From positions 8,370,001-8,434,000 of the forward strand of contig CM082594.2 in assembly GCA_040954595.2 (NCBI GenBank): a stretch of 64,000 nucleotides of DNA. Reading direction: 5' to 3'. The position numbers and the translations under genes are program-made. Position 1 is the stretch's first letter; every line of letters starts with the position of its first letter. This DNA comes from Balanoglossus misakiensis (lineage: Eukaryota > Hemichordata). Positions 1-18,272 of the stretch are shown here, in pieces. The notes under the pieces were generated by a model. That model searched no databases, had not been told where the DNA came from, and saw only the letters and a program-made list of their open reading frames with translations.

Positions 1-33
1 TCAATAAGTTGTGCCCACAACATATCTACTTAC

Positions 34-7676
<7,643 letters not shown>

Positions 7677-7794
7677 AATTGCAGATAAGTTCCTGGCTCA
7701 CCTACAAATTTTAATTAATTTTTGTTCAATTAATGGACTTTCAGAAGCAACAGCAACAACAGTGACCATGATGATGACCGTTACGAAAATGAAG

Positions 7795-7880
<86 letters not shown>

Positions 7881-7910
7881 GTTGTTGCTGGTGGTGGTAG
7901 TGGTGGTGGA

Positions 7911-7978
<68 letters not shown>
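7795..7978. repeat. (ATC)n ... (GAT)n inverted microsatellite pair
   Basis: An uninterrupted ATC repeat fills 7795-7880 (about 28 units). A 30-base GTT/GGT-rich spacer follows at 7881-7910, then an uninterrupted GAT repeat at 7911-7978 (about 22 units). ATC and GAT are reverse complements, so the arms can pair over more than 65 bases. It lies just upstream of the LARS2 start codon. Long open frames here (poly-Ile, poly-Met, poly-Asp, poly-His) are products of the repeat, not genes. Confidence 0.97.
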
Positions 7979-7979
<1 letters not shown>

Positions 7980-8066
7980 TGAGTACTCCTATATCAAGTA
8001 CATCACATGTAGTAACATGCCGGTTAAGATATTTGACCCCGCCCCCTATCCCCCCCCCCCCCCCGA

Positions 8067-8084
8067 TCAACGTACGTACGTTGA
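8067..8084. repeat. 18-bp perfect palindrome beside a C15 tract
   Basis: TCAACGTACGTACGTTGA is its own reverse complement. It sits two bases after a run of 15 C (8050-8064). Confidence 0.9.
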
Positions 8085-8157
8085 ATGTAAAGAAATAGTC
8101 GTTGTTTTCACATTTAAATTACTTGATCACTTCGTAGAAAACAATCTGTTACTTTAC

Positions 8158-8250
8158 CAACTTTGAAAGATTCGAACTATAGCGACGATCGCTTCCTGAC
8201 ACCGATCATCATGTCACGATCACGCTGAAAACAATGTAGGCCGCCATATT
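8158..8250 (-). other. LARS2: Tentative LARS2 5' UTR exon
   Basis: On the minus strand a GC-richer stretch containing AATATGGCGGCC ends at a good donor (TTG, then GTAAAGT, boundary 8158/8157). Candidate acceptors lie just upstream of the start codon at about 7701 or 7692. This would remove the ATC/GAT repeats as an intron. The stretch also holds a short upstream frame starting MAAYIV. The transcription start is not visible. Confidence 0.35.
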
Positions 8251-8486
8251 TGACTGTTTATGTTTGAAACACAATAACTTAGGGGGCCTTACTGATTGAC
8301 GAAGTTGGTTTTAGACGAAGGTTAGTTTCAAAACTTTTAAATTTATCTGCTTTTTAAAAAGGGATAAACTTGAGCTATAAACACTCGTTTCATTCTTCTG
8401 TTAGTATAGTTGGAGCAAATTATTCACGTAGAAAACGTATTACCCATCATGCCTTTCGATCACCCTTTCAGCGACGGCCATTTTGA
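8239..8486. promoter_or_regulatory. Divergent LARS2/RPL13 promoter with YY1-like sites at both ends
   Basis: About 210 bases separate the inferred LARS2 5' exon from the RPL13 start. AATATGGCGGCC (minus, 8239-8250) and GACGGCCATTTTGAG (plus, about 8472-8486) resemble the YY1 core AAnATGGCGGC, which is common near starts of translation genes. No TATA box is seen between them. Confidence 0.5.
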
Positions 8487-8491
8487 GAGAG
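8463..8491 (+). other. RPL13: RPL13 non-coding first exon with TOP-like start
   Basis: A pyrimidine tract CCCTTTC (8463-8469) resembles the 5' terminal oligopyrimidine start of ribosomal protein mRNAs. The short exon then runs to a donor AGAG, then GTAATC (8491/8492), and the next acceptor is 4 bases before the start codon. Short TOP first exons that stop just before the ATG are typical of ribosomal protein genes. The exact start base is inferred. Confidence 0.6.
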
Positions 8492-9185
8492 GTAATCAGT
8501 CGTTACAATATTTAACGAAATCGGTGAAATTTAAGTCCATCCTTGAGATATTTACTGTCTCGACAACAGAATAAACAAGAATTGTACATTGTCTTTCCAA
8601 TTGGTCGTATTATTGTTTATATTTTACCCAGGAAGTTAAGAATATTTGCGAAGATACACGTACTATTACGATGGCTGATATGAACATCGTATTCCATCTG
8701 AATACACTAGCCTGAACACCGCGTAATAGCACGTGTTGTTCTGTCTGTCATGCATTCGCGGATTCAAATTCATTATAAGAAATGCTAAGTATGGATATCG
8801 TAAAATGCTAGAATCCGTTTTGATTTGTCCATGTATCGATCAACATGTTATAAATAGCACTTCAAAACATGCGACAGACTGCCGATTGCTATTTGCCTTA
8901 CCATGCGCTAGGATAGGATAGGACAGAATTCAATAACATCATTTGTGATGTGAAACATGCCATAAGATGTGGACGTAACCTCTCTTGTCTAGCTGCTTTA
9001 AGGAAAGGAAATTGGTTACTAAGTCCACATACAAGGAGAGAAAGTTATTTCTGATGGCCATAAACATTACTGGTGTTGGCTGCATACAGGAATGCTAGTC
9101 CCCTCTCCTATACATACACCTTGACACAGTATCAGTGATTTTTCTGCTACATATGTAAACAAGATTTTATTGTTGTGTTTTTCAG
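8492..9185 (+). other. RPL13: RPL13 intron 1
   Basis: 694-base intron between the leader exon and the first coding exon. I looked for box C/D and H/ACA RNAs because ribosomal protein introns often host them. GTGATGT (about 8946) and CTGA (about 9054) occur, but no flanking stem pairs, so none is called. Confidence 0.6.
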
Positions 9186-9189
9186 CATC

Positions 9190-10667
9190 ATGGCCAAGTT
9201 CCGTAACAACGTCATCCCCAATGCCCATTTCCATAAGGACTGGCAAAGGAGGGTGAAAACATGGTTCAACCAACCGATGAGAAAGGTTCGCCGTAGGAAT
9301 AACCGTATTAAGAAAGCACGAAAGATTGCACCTCGACCAGTCGGCGGTCCACTTCGCCCCATCGTTAGGTGTCAAACTTTTAAATACCACACGAAAACCA
9401 GAACTGGACGTGGCTTCTCATTGGAGGAATTGAAGGTTAGTAACGTTTGTATGTATGTTCAGCTGAAACAACCACGAAATCCTTCACATATGTACTCAAT
9501 TTTTTGCCAAAAGCATGTTTTAAAGTGTAATTTCTCATTGGGTTAAATTTCCAGGCTGCAGGGATCTACAAGAAATATGCGCCAACAATCGGCATCTCAG
9601 TGGATCACAGGAGGAGAAATAAATCAACAGAGTCTCTTCAAGCCAACGTACAAAGACTGAAGGAATATCGTTCCAAATTGATTCTGTTCCCCAAGAAGGC
9701 AAGCCAGCCCAGAAAGGAAGACAGCAAGGTTGGTCAAACTCTCTTTTACAACCCGTGTGTGCTTCTGTCCGAGATGCCTGTGATATTGAATCACAGGCTC
9801 TCCTGATGGTGTGTGCAATGTTAGTCAAAAATGACTCTGGCAATGTTCCTGTAATACAGGAACTTTGATCAGTGTATTGTAATGTGTATTTAGTACGGCC
9901 AGCATGTTGTCAGCAGTCTTTAATTTAGCTCGCAAGCGCTTTTTTGCCGGGTGCGGGCATTTTCACCGACACACAAGAGGAGAGAATAGTTTGAGAAGTC
10001 AGTCGGCGTTTATCGTTAGTGCACAGCTATTACGTGATCACTTCAGGAAATACAATTCTCGCGTCACGCTTTTCACGCGACAGAGAGCCAAATATGTTTT
10101 CGTAGCTTCGCCCGAAGTAACTTTTTTGAGGTTTTTCGGCTGTAAAGAGAAGTATTTTAAGGTAATTAGTATTTTAAAACTTAGTTTATATGATTAAACT
10201 TATACAGGCCATTTTTCTCTGAAAATACACACACACTGTAGCTTTAAAGAAATGGTGGTACATGTACTAAACATTTGATCTTCAGAAGCTGAACTTGCAC
10301 TTGGCCACAAAAGGCAAAGTACCACCACTTTTTGGATTTATTATTCAAAGAGCAAATACCAGCCATAGGAAAGAAAAGCAAAGTGCTCCCAATGAAGGTT
10401 TGAGTTCGAGTACCGAAATTGTAATATTGTCTTCTTTGATGCTTCCAGGAGGAGGAACTGAAGATGGCCACACAGCTGTCGGGTCCAGTCATGCCAATCC
10501 AGAAGGTGCACAAGAAAGAAAAAGCTCGTGCCATCTCGGACGAAGAGAAGAAACACAGCGTGTTCCAGGCACTCCGCATGGCTCGTGCCAATGCCAGGCT
10601 ATGTGGCATCAGAGCCAAGCGAGCCAAGGAAGCGGCAGAAGCAGCCGCTATGACCAAGAAGAAATAA
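9190..10667 (+). CDS. RPL13: 60S ribosomal protein L13 (eL13)
   Basis: Structural protein of the cytosolic large ribosomal subunit. Coding exons 9190-9435, 9555-9728 and 10449-10667 (TAA at 10665-10667) give 212 residues, the usual length (human 211). Exon 2 begins at 9186, four bases before the ATG. Landmarks match the family: [38 protein letters not shown], then [20 protein letters not shown], and a basic C-terminus with RMARANARL and [11 protein letters not shown]. All junctions are phase 0. It is divergent from LARS2 and convergent with the aquaporin gene. It is expected to be highly expressed and TOP-regulated, from the 5' pyrimidine tract. Confidence 0.98.
9778..9863 (+). other. Cluster of three small hairpins in RPL13 intron 3
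   Basis: CTGTGAT-ATTGA-ATCACAG (9778-9796), then AGTCA-AAAA-TGACT, then GTTCCTGT-AAT-ACAGGAAC (9845-9863). All have perfect stems and lie shortly after the splice donor at 9728/9729. Vertebrate RPL13 hosts a snoRNA (SNORD68), but good C/D or H/ACA boxes are not visible here. An intronic structured RNA is possible, not shown. Confidence 0.25.
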
Positions 10668-10690
10668 ATCGAACCGAACCATCATGTACA

Positions 10691-10696
10691 AATAAA
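10691..10696 (+). terminator. RPL13: RPL13 poly(A) signal
   Basis: AATAAA lies 24 bases after the stop codon, so the 3' UTR is very short, as is normal for ribosomal protein mRNAs. Cleavage is expected around 10710-10725. Confidence 0.8.
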
Positions 10697-10719
10697 CGAG
10701 ATCTGTTCAGCAGTCGTTT

Positions 10720-11020
10720 TCCACTGAATTTAGCTTGTCTGTATCATTACTTGAGTGTGTGTGTGTGTGTTGTGTGAAGTCGTACATGTCACTTCGTTTC
10801 CAGTTGCGAGGTCATTCAGTTAGTTGCCAATCACTGTTTGGCTAGAATACCATCTCTCAACGTGGACGTTTGTTGCACATAATTTACCTGTCCGGTCACA
10901 GAGGGCGTACTCCAAAATTTGATTAGGGCGATGTTTGTTTAAGGGTCCACTTGGGTGAGGGGGTTTTCAAGTTGGCAAGAATACAAATGGACGAATGTAA
11001 GGTTTTATACATGTTTTAAT
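10720..11020. other. Convergent intergenic spacer RPL13 / aquaporin
   Basis: About 300 bases between two oppositely oriented poly(A) sites. It holds a (GT)n stretch near 10755-10770 and CACAGAGGGCGTAC at about 10898, one of several AGGGCG motifs in the window. No gene. Confidence 0.7.
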
Positions 11021-11022
11021 AA

Positions 11023-11028
11023 TTTATT
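11023..11028 (-). terminator. Aquaporin gene poly(A) signal
   Basis: TTTATT on the plus strand (AATAAA on the minus strand) lies 116 bases past the aquaporin stop codon, in an A/T-rich context. Confidence 0.7.
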
Positions 11029-11143
11029 TTAAAATGAAGCATGATAAACAGCAGCATTGCGGGATAATCTTACAAGAACACAAAGATTCGCGCGTTCCTT
11101 GTTCGAGAAAACCCAAAGTTTCACAGCTGCTTTTTTTGCCATT

Positions 11144-12596
11144 TTAATCCACTTTCTTGCTGACGTCCGCTTTTGACGTTGGCGTCATCGCCCAGGCGAG
11201 AGCCACGGCCAAGAAGGGAGCAAACCAGTACACCATAAGATGGTCAAAGAGAGGGTGATTCTCACAGTTGTATGTCAGGGCTGTGGCCAGAGCAGGGTTG
11301 AACATCATTCCAGTCCATTCCAAACCTGTTGGAAAAATACGTGAGAAACGATTTTAATACTACAGCAATTTCTAAGACCATAACCGTGACCACTAGCATT
11401 TCTTTCTCCAGTCACCTCGGGGACAAAGGCTCCTTTCTCAGCTTCAAAGACTCTACTGTTTTGTCTGTTGTACCTGCTTCCTGTCAATTAAAGACACACA
11501 TTCCGGGAGCATTTCGAAGGCAATCTAAAACTCGGTACTTTCCGAGACTTCCGCGCAGGTAATTAGAGCTGCGGGGAATTTTGGAAATGCTGGCCTTGAC
11601 ATTGATGAGCGCAAACTCGTGTGTACCTGTCCATCAAATAATTATCCTAGTGCAGTAGGATATGATGCAAACCATCTATTCAACTTTGACCCGTTGGTCA
11701 ACCAATGGTGGTCTACTCATAATTGGTCTGCTGAGCCAATAAACGCCATTCTTGTGGGAGGCAAGCTATGACCATGGAGGTAACATGGTGGTAGGTCCAC
11801 GCTATGACCAACTGAAGTGGTCATTCTCTTGATTAATAATATTCTTTTGTTTGGCAAAATCAGCAAAAAATGGGACATTCCCTGTACCGTGTATATCATG
11901 GAGGTACTAGTACCTCCATGGTGTATATGTACTAATTTGTTCAGCCATTTTATAACAGAGTAAGGTCACTGACCGCTCGGTTACATAATAAACTCACTCA
12001 CCAATGACAATAATGGTGACGGACACTAATGACTCCACATACATGGCGTATCTATCACCGCCAACGTGGACGTGGATGACCAGTGTGCTAATTAAGGTGG
12101 CCAGCATCTCGGCCAACATTCCAGGCACCATGGAAACCTTTAAGGCGGACTGGCATGGCAATGACAGGAGTTCTGACTTTGCCAAGTGGGTCTCTGACAT
12201 CGCCAGTTTCCAAAAGACCTTGACGTAGGTCGGGGCGATAAGACCACCCAACAGTTGAGCGGCGATTTTAATATGCCCCCGTATAATGCCCGTACGACGT
12301 GCCAACATGTCTTCCCATACGTTGCATACGCATCCCGACCCGTCAAAGGTCAGGGAAAAAGAGACGAATAAGCAAAAGAGGTAAAAGGCGTATCCGATAA
12401 TCCCATACGCGTCCAGGATGATGTCTCCTTCCAAGATTCCAGCCACCATCTGGAAAGTTGACAACAGCTCGGCAGCATATACGTGGTAGCGCAGCGGAAG
12501 GAACTTTCTGTACACAGCACGGAGGACATATACCAGAAGTGTCGTTACAGCCACGAAAACCACACAGGCAGGGCAAGTTGGGAGAACCAACATCAT
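11144..12596 (-). CDS. Unorthodox aquaporin, AQP11/12-like
   Basis: Membrane channel of the AQP11/AQP12 (superaquaporin) type; in vertebrates these act in intracellular membranes. Two exons, 12596-12002 and 11325-11144 (stop at 11146-11144), joined in phase 1, give 258 residues. Start: tandem ATGs at 12596 with an in-frame TAG four codons upstream. Seen: several hydrophobic segments; AELLSTFQ at 42-49, matching EFLATFQ of AQP11; a second-half motif GMMFNPALA with canonical NPA at 208-210; then VYWFAPFLA near the last helix; and a short Lys-rich tail. The first NPA position reads CVC (89-91, in DGSGCVCNVWED). AQP11 has NPC there, and invertebrate AQP12-like proteins are known with CPY-type triads. 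Convergent with RPL13. AQP11 versus AQP12 cannot be decided by eye. Confidence 0.9.
11897..11920. repeat. 24-bp perfect palindrome in the aquaporin intron
   Basis: CATGGAGGTACTAG joined to TACCTCCATG is self-complementary about 11908.5, and pairing continues outward with wobble pairs in the flanking TATAT. Related ATGGAGGTA and ATGGTGGTA words occur 100-120 bases upstream (about 11773-11793). Confidence 0.9.
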
Positions 12597-15500
12597 GGAA
12601 TGTTGCTAGGCCAAATCTCCACGAGAAAAGTCCGTGTAACTCCAAAAACTGCTCGTATATTAACTGTCGATTGTTATCGGCGTTGTCAATGTGTGCCCTG
12701 GACAGCAAGGGTGTTGTGACAATGCTGCATTCTAGTGCCATAAATAATGGTACCAGCTATTGTATTAAAAGTATACGTATGCAAAACACACGGGATGACG
12801 AACGTACGAAGGCTATTTTTACATTCCTTTACCAGGGTGGGGTGTTGTATTACAGGGTCATCAGATGAGCTACCAGGCTTGATGAGCTCCTGTACTCTAT
12901 GGCAGTCGCTGTGCCTGTCGTTGAGGAATGGAACTTTCGTCCTTCCTACGATTAGCGTCCCCTCCACAGGACGTTCCATACGTAACCACGGTAACGCGGA
13001 CGCGCATTTCAGTATCATCAGTCTCGGAGCAAGACTAGATGAGAGCTCCTGTATATCGCTGAGCCTTTACGGCGACATACAAAGTTAGTTAGGCCTAAAT
13101 ATCAGATCTTTCAAAAATTAACGTGTTTCTTCATTTTGGCTCAATAGTTTAAACTATTATTTTTCGTGGATGTTTGGTAGAATGGAGGATTCGCCCCCCC
13201 CCCTCACTTGGTAGCGCAACTGTCCCGACTTCTTGTGGAAATTCGGGTGGTGGCTTCAAACCAATTTGAGGGGAAATGGCCAGGGGAAGGTGTGGGGGTG
13301 ATCGTATTTTTTTCCAACAGTAACAGTGGTACACATTTTTACGTGGCAACGCCCTCATCGGACAGGTAGCCGCTCTCCGCGTTACTGTGGCCAATTTGCA
13401 TAGGTGACCGTTTACCTCGGGCTTTAAAATCTTAGATGAATGTATTTTTTCATGCTTCTATGAATGGTCCTAGGTGCCCACATCTTTTTACTTTTTTTCG
13501 GTACATGTATCTTTTCCCCGCTTTCCCTCCTTCCCAATGCATGTAATTCGGTATGCTTTAAAATTAGGATGAAGTCCGCCAATGGTGGAAAGGTAGATCA
13601 CAGACAACCTCTTCGCGCTCTGTTTGTAACACACAGACTGAAACAAAGATGTAGGCTTCCCAGGGCAGCATTGTCAAGGATTTCCACTTCGTTCTTTCTG
13701 GTTATTTGCCGTCTATGTAAAAAATGTGGGACGTGTAGAATGTTGGTAGTCTTTCTCTCGCCTCAAGATGATCCATAGAAAGTTCACAATCGTAAACAAA
13801 TGTGCCCCGTAAGGAGTTTCATATTAAATGCATATTGTTTTCTATTTTACCACCATAATTTGGTTCAAATCTATTTTTTGGCTATGGTAAAGTTCGCCGC
13901 CAACTTTCACTTTTCTCCATTTTTGTAGTACTGGTATTACAACATGCAGTTCGAATTGTGGGGCAAAACTTGTAAACTTCTTACACCTCTTTCAGTTTAT
14001 TCCGGAAACGCAACGGAATACGCCGGTGTAGTTGCGTTCTTTTTTGTAACCAGAGGAGTGACAAAGTACAAAAGTCCGGCGGCCGGTTGGGTTTGTATTT
14101 CCAAGTGCATGTATGCAACAAAGAACAGACATCTGTTGTGTGCATAAGAACATATGTGACAAGCAATTAAGTTAACAGTGTGCATGGCATTGGCTAATTA
14201 CATTCAAATGGTTATTTCAAGTTACTGGTGGAGAAATTGTGGTGAGAAATTTGTTATTGTTCAAAATCCGATGAACAAGGTTTAGTTTCTTGTGGGTTAC
14301 CTTGGTCTGTTCCCGCTTCATCCCCAAACCTCTGTGCGTGTGTGGTCTGATGTTAAGTGTGGTGCCAAACTTTGTACGAATCGTGAATACTTCGTGGACT
14401 GTCAAAAAAAGACGGTGTTGAAATTACGTAAATTAACTGTTTATCAAATGAAATTGAATCGATGGTTGGAAACTGACAAAAATCCACGCGAAAAAATTCT
14501 CCCATCCGATTTTTTGATGGATTTTTTGATGGATAGTGAGGGTGTCGGTCTATAGTAAGTGCAGTCGTGTGGATTTGTGAGTCGACGTTATTGTGAAATG
14601 GTGACGGGGCGGTCATTGCCGGTGTTCAAATTACTTGTCAGTGAATGTGTAAAGTTAATTTACACACAAAAAGCGTAGTTTACAACTTCAAAGGTCAACA
14701 CAAGCATGATTGATAAGTTTAATACTGTAGTTTCGTGTTCAAATTCTTGAAGCATGGTGAAATGCCCAGCAGTTTGCTTATCAATACAACATATATGTAT
14801 ATAGTCAACCTTGCTAAAAGTTACAGCTAATGTCCCTTTAAATACTTCAGCGTAAAAAAAATTAATTTTACGGATAAATTAATCTAAACGAGGTTTAACT
14901 GCAGGGATCTTATTGCGTTTGACCTATATTTTTGGCATCCTAGAACTTTTCACTCTGTGAGATGTGAGATCATACAACTTCTTCCAAGTTTCACCCGTAA
15001 AGATTCTCGGTCTTTGGAAGCTGCTTCGTGTTGTTTTCTCCATTTTGTGAAGTCCAAGCTTTCCTTCAAATCGTCCACCTCTCAGCATGTTTGGGTTTCA
15101 CTTTTTGTCGTCTGCAGCAGATTGATCTTGTTGTTCAATAATTTTGTGTCGTATTGAAAATAAATCTTTCTTGATATTGTTTTCATTTCTCCTAATGGTG
15201 CCGATGTTATTTCTGGGTGATTTTTTTTTCTCAAAATGTGTGATTTTAAAACTTTGCTATGACCGAAGTAGTCACAGACTTTTTGGACAACCACACTGTC
15301 GACGAGGTTCTTCAACAAAGGGCCTGTGTTCAAACGGCCACCGCAAAGAAGTATAGACGCGCGCTTAACCTATCCATGGTAGAGGAACAATGGACAAATT
15401 AAAACATTCCAGGACAAGTTACGGTCACTGAACAGCCATTTCATCGTCTGCATATTCCACAAGAGAGGGGATTAAATTGGCACGGCCAAGGACTCTCCAA

Positions 15501-17735
15501 GAAAGACTCGGACTCCCTCCTTCTCGCGTGACTTGGAATTTCCACTAGAAAGGGGGGAGGGGGAGAGAGAGTGGTTTGTGAGATGAAAAGATCCAGACCA
15601 CACAAACATGATACTCCGGTTGCAGGTGCCCAAGAAAGTCTCAAGTGGTTCGGCCACAAAAGCACTAGACGTCCGAAAACCCTCAATTACTACCATCGGG
15701 TTTCAGAACCTGAGAGCAATCCTTCCGCCCCACTCTTAGGCTGTCTCCGCTTCTCTCTTTTCTTGTTCTCTTTCATGTAACTAGGGTTAACATCACCATT
15801 TTGTTCATTATGAGCAGATCTATTAGGTTTTGCTCTGGCGAAATAGGTGTTCTTAGCCTAGGGAGATTTCAGTTGTTACGTGGGGTGGGCTTGGGGCACA
15901 CTTTACACGATGGACCGTCCCACTGGCATTTCCCCCGGCCCACTCCCCAAAACATTCCTGTAAATCCTCTAATGTACACAGCATGGATCTAATCGAACAG
16001 GTTTTACCAAATCAATCGAATTTATTCGATATACCAATATCCCAATTTCCTTGTCGATGCTGACAATCGATATTTTGGCCTTGGTACAGTGGAAACGAAG
16101 GCAATTCACGCACACCTGTGACAATTGGGAGTAGGGGGGAGGCATCTATCAATATCGCGACAAGTGTTCGCAATCTCCGAATCACTCGACCAGGATCAGG
16201 ACACCATCTCAGCAGAGAGAGTGTGTGTTCTACCATTGCGATGAATTGAACCGTATCCAAACCACTTTACACAAGTGTGGACATCCCCCAGTCCCATTAG
16301 AGTCCCAAGAGCTGTCGCTTCTTTTGCATTATTTTCATGATTTTACTCGTCAATATAAATTAGTCTATCTATATAAGCTAACTAATAGGTATACTGGACA
16401 TCTTATCGACGCCCGATGGTGGCTGTGTGTTGCGATTGAACAAGTGGTATATTAAACGGGTGCCGCACCCATTTAATCGGCCTCCATACAAAGAGTACAT
16501 AACTATCGTGGTTTACGTCGCACAGAGATGAACAACTGATGCAAAATGTCGTTTTTTTTCTCTGACGGGGTATACATGGTGACTTGCACCATCTTGGTAT
16601 TTTTCAGCAAAAATATCCAACAATTCGTGTTATTTGCATTTGGCCACAATTTCCAACTCGCCTGATATAAAGCAACCTCATGGCATCTTCTATGAAACGC
16701 AACAAAGCAAATACTTTAATTCCAATCTCATTGAAATGTTGCAGGACGAACTTCCTGTTTCCATGCGAAAAGTAGCAAAGCCAGGCACTGTGTCTTGGCG
16801 ATGAGTGATAAAAAATACCTCATCTCCAAACGACAAGGCGACTACCCCATCGTTGCGTGCTCTGACGAGCGATTTCTCTCTAGACGCACGAGTAAAAGAC
16901 AGACCTCTGTAAAGTCTACTTATCAATATCTTTGACTTTCTAGAAGCACAGATAATCGAATTTATAACACAACCATTCCTTAAAATATGAAATATTAAAT
17001 ATGAAGCGATGGATTCTTATAATATCACTTGTTATGCCAAATACATGGATAAACTCAGAAGCTATGGCCCTTTTTTAAAATTGGGTCAGACAGTAGCTAG
17101 GTGACCGAGTCCCCCCAGACGAGACGTGGCATTTAGCCCCTTTGGTGTGACTTTGTAGGTACAGACATATGTGTAGTTTGTAAAGGCTCGTTATGTTACG
17201 TCTTGCTTCAATCATCACCGGGCTCATTTCACCCGTCTGATACGCCCGACTGCGGCCGATCAAATACCGTGCACTCCTTAATTTCGACGGATTTTTGGAC
17301 GAGACTGCTGGTCCTGCGGTTCAATGCAGAATAACATACGAGCCGGTCATGGGATATTTTAATGGAATTCCTTGCTCGCTGTTTGTAACAATAGCCGTAA
17401 AATGTTCATTTTGCTAACCTCTAAGGCCAGCAGAAAGTGGAAAAATTCTGGCCATCAAAAGCAGAAGGGAAAATATTTCGCGTCAAGATAATTGCCCATG
17501 ATGCGTAAAAGATAAGCCTATTGGAATATAAAAAACTCTTTGTGGTCCTTTCATTTTATGGCAGAGTCGATCTGCGTCCGATTTGTGTTAAATGTTTAGA
17601 ACATACCTAGGGTAAATAATAACTATAGTTTGGGAATTAGCGTTTAACAAGTACAAGAAAGTACATGCAATTACCGAACACTGAAAGGTCAGATCAAATG
17701 ACTTTCTGAGGTTTCGTCTGTCCCCCCGACTCGGC
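12597..17735. other. Intergenic region, aquaporin to collagen-like gene
   Basis: 5.1 kb containing the two promoters (divergent genes). I recognise no coding exon on either strand. Minor items: a C10 run at 13194-13203; a 12-base tandem duplication GATTTTTTGATG at 14508-14531; A/T runs. The open frames here are short and show no family features. Confidence 0.6.
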
Positions 17736-17741
17736 TATAAA
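17736..17741 (+). promoter_or_regulatory. TATA box of the collagen-like gene
   Basis: TATAAA in the context GGCTATAAATTGG, about 100 bases upstream of a good splice donor (GAAAG, then GTAAGA, 17841/17842). The expected start is about 17763-17770. Confidence 0.6.
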
Positions 17742-17764
17742 TTGGGGGACAGCTCCAGCAGTCC

Positions 17765-17841
17765 GTCAGGTTCTCCTTGGCTTCGTTCCAGTCCGACCCA
17801 ACCGAGCGAATATACCTGGATCGTCTCCAACTGTTCGAAAG
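17765..17841 (+). other. Non-coding first exon of the collagen-like gene
   Basis: Inferred leader exon between the TATA box and the donor at 17841/17842. The next acceptor is at 18255/18256, 17 bases before the start codon. The left end is approximate. Confidence 0.5.
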
Positions 17842-18272
17842 GTAAGACGGTGGTTCTTGTACATACAAATGTTGTTACTTGTAGAGTGTTGTATACTTTG
17901 TCAACCGCAAGCCGTGTTCTCTGCGCTACAGTTTTGAAATCGTGAAGTGTTTTGGCTGCGTGCCACACTCTACACCCACTCATTTTGCCGTCTCTTCCAA
18001 ATATAGCAGGTTTAAAAAAGGAAAGGAATTTCTTTATTCGTACCAAAGATAAACAGATCTTTAGTAAAAAGAGTCAAACGACTTTCTGATTCTTTGATTG
18101 GGTTTTCATTCCAACAAAGCAAGTAGTAAACGACGCAAAGGGATGTTTTCACATAGATCTAGCCGCCGCAGGATACAAAAAAGTTACAAGATGAAGTTAT
18201 ACTATCTTCCATATCTCACAAATCACGCATTGACGCCCTGTTTTTTTACTTGCAGGACTAAACACTGAAATC

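Noticed and set aside
8150-8260. Possible tRNA on the minus strand (GTTCGAATC B-box-like word)
   Set aside because: No A box at the right distance and no cloverleaf; other B-box-like words near 34570 and 60257 also fail.
8940-9060. Possible box C/D snoRNA in RPL13 intron 1
   Set aside because: GTGATGT and CTGA are present but flanks do not pair and no C'/D' boxes are seen.
9099-9390. Minus-strand open frames opposite RPL13
   Set aside because: Antisense shadows of a strongly conserved ribosomal protein exon.
12343-12741. 132-codon frame beginning upstream of the aquaporin start
   Set aside because: Out-of-frame overlap of the aquaporin exon; the aquaporin frame has the homology and an in-frame upstream stop.
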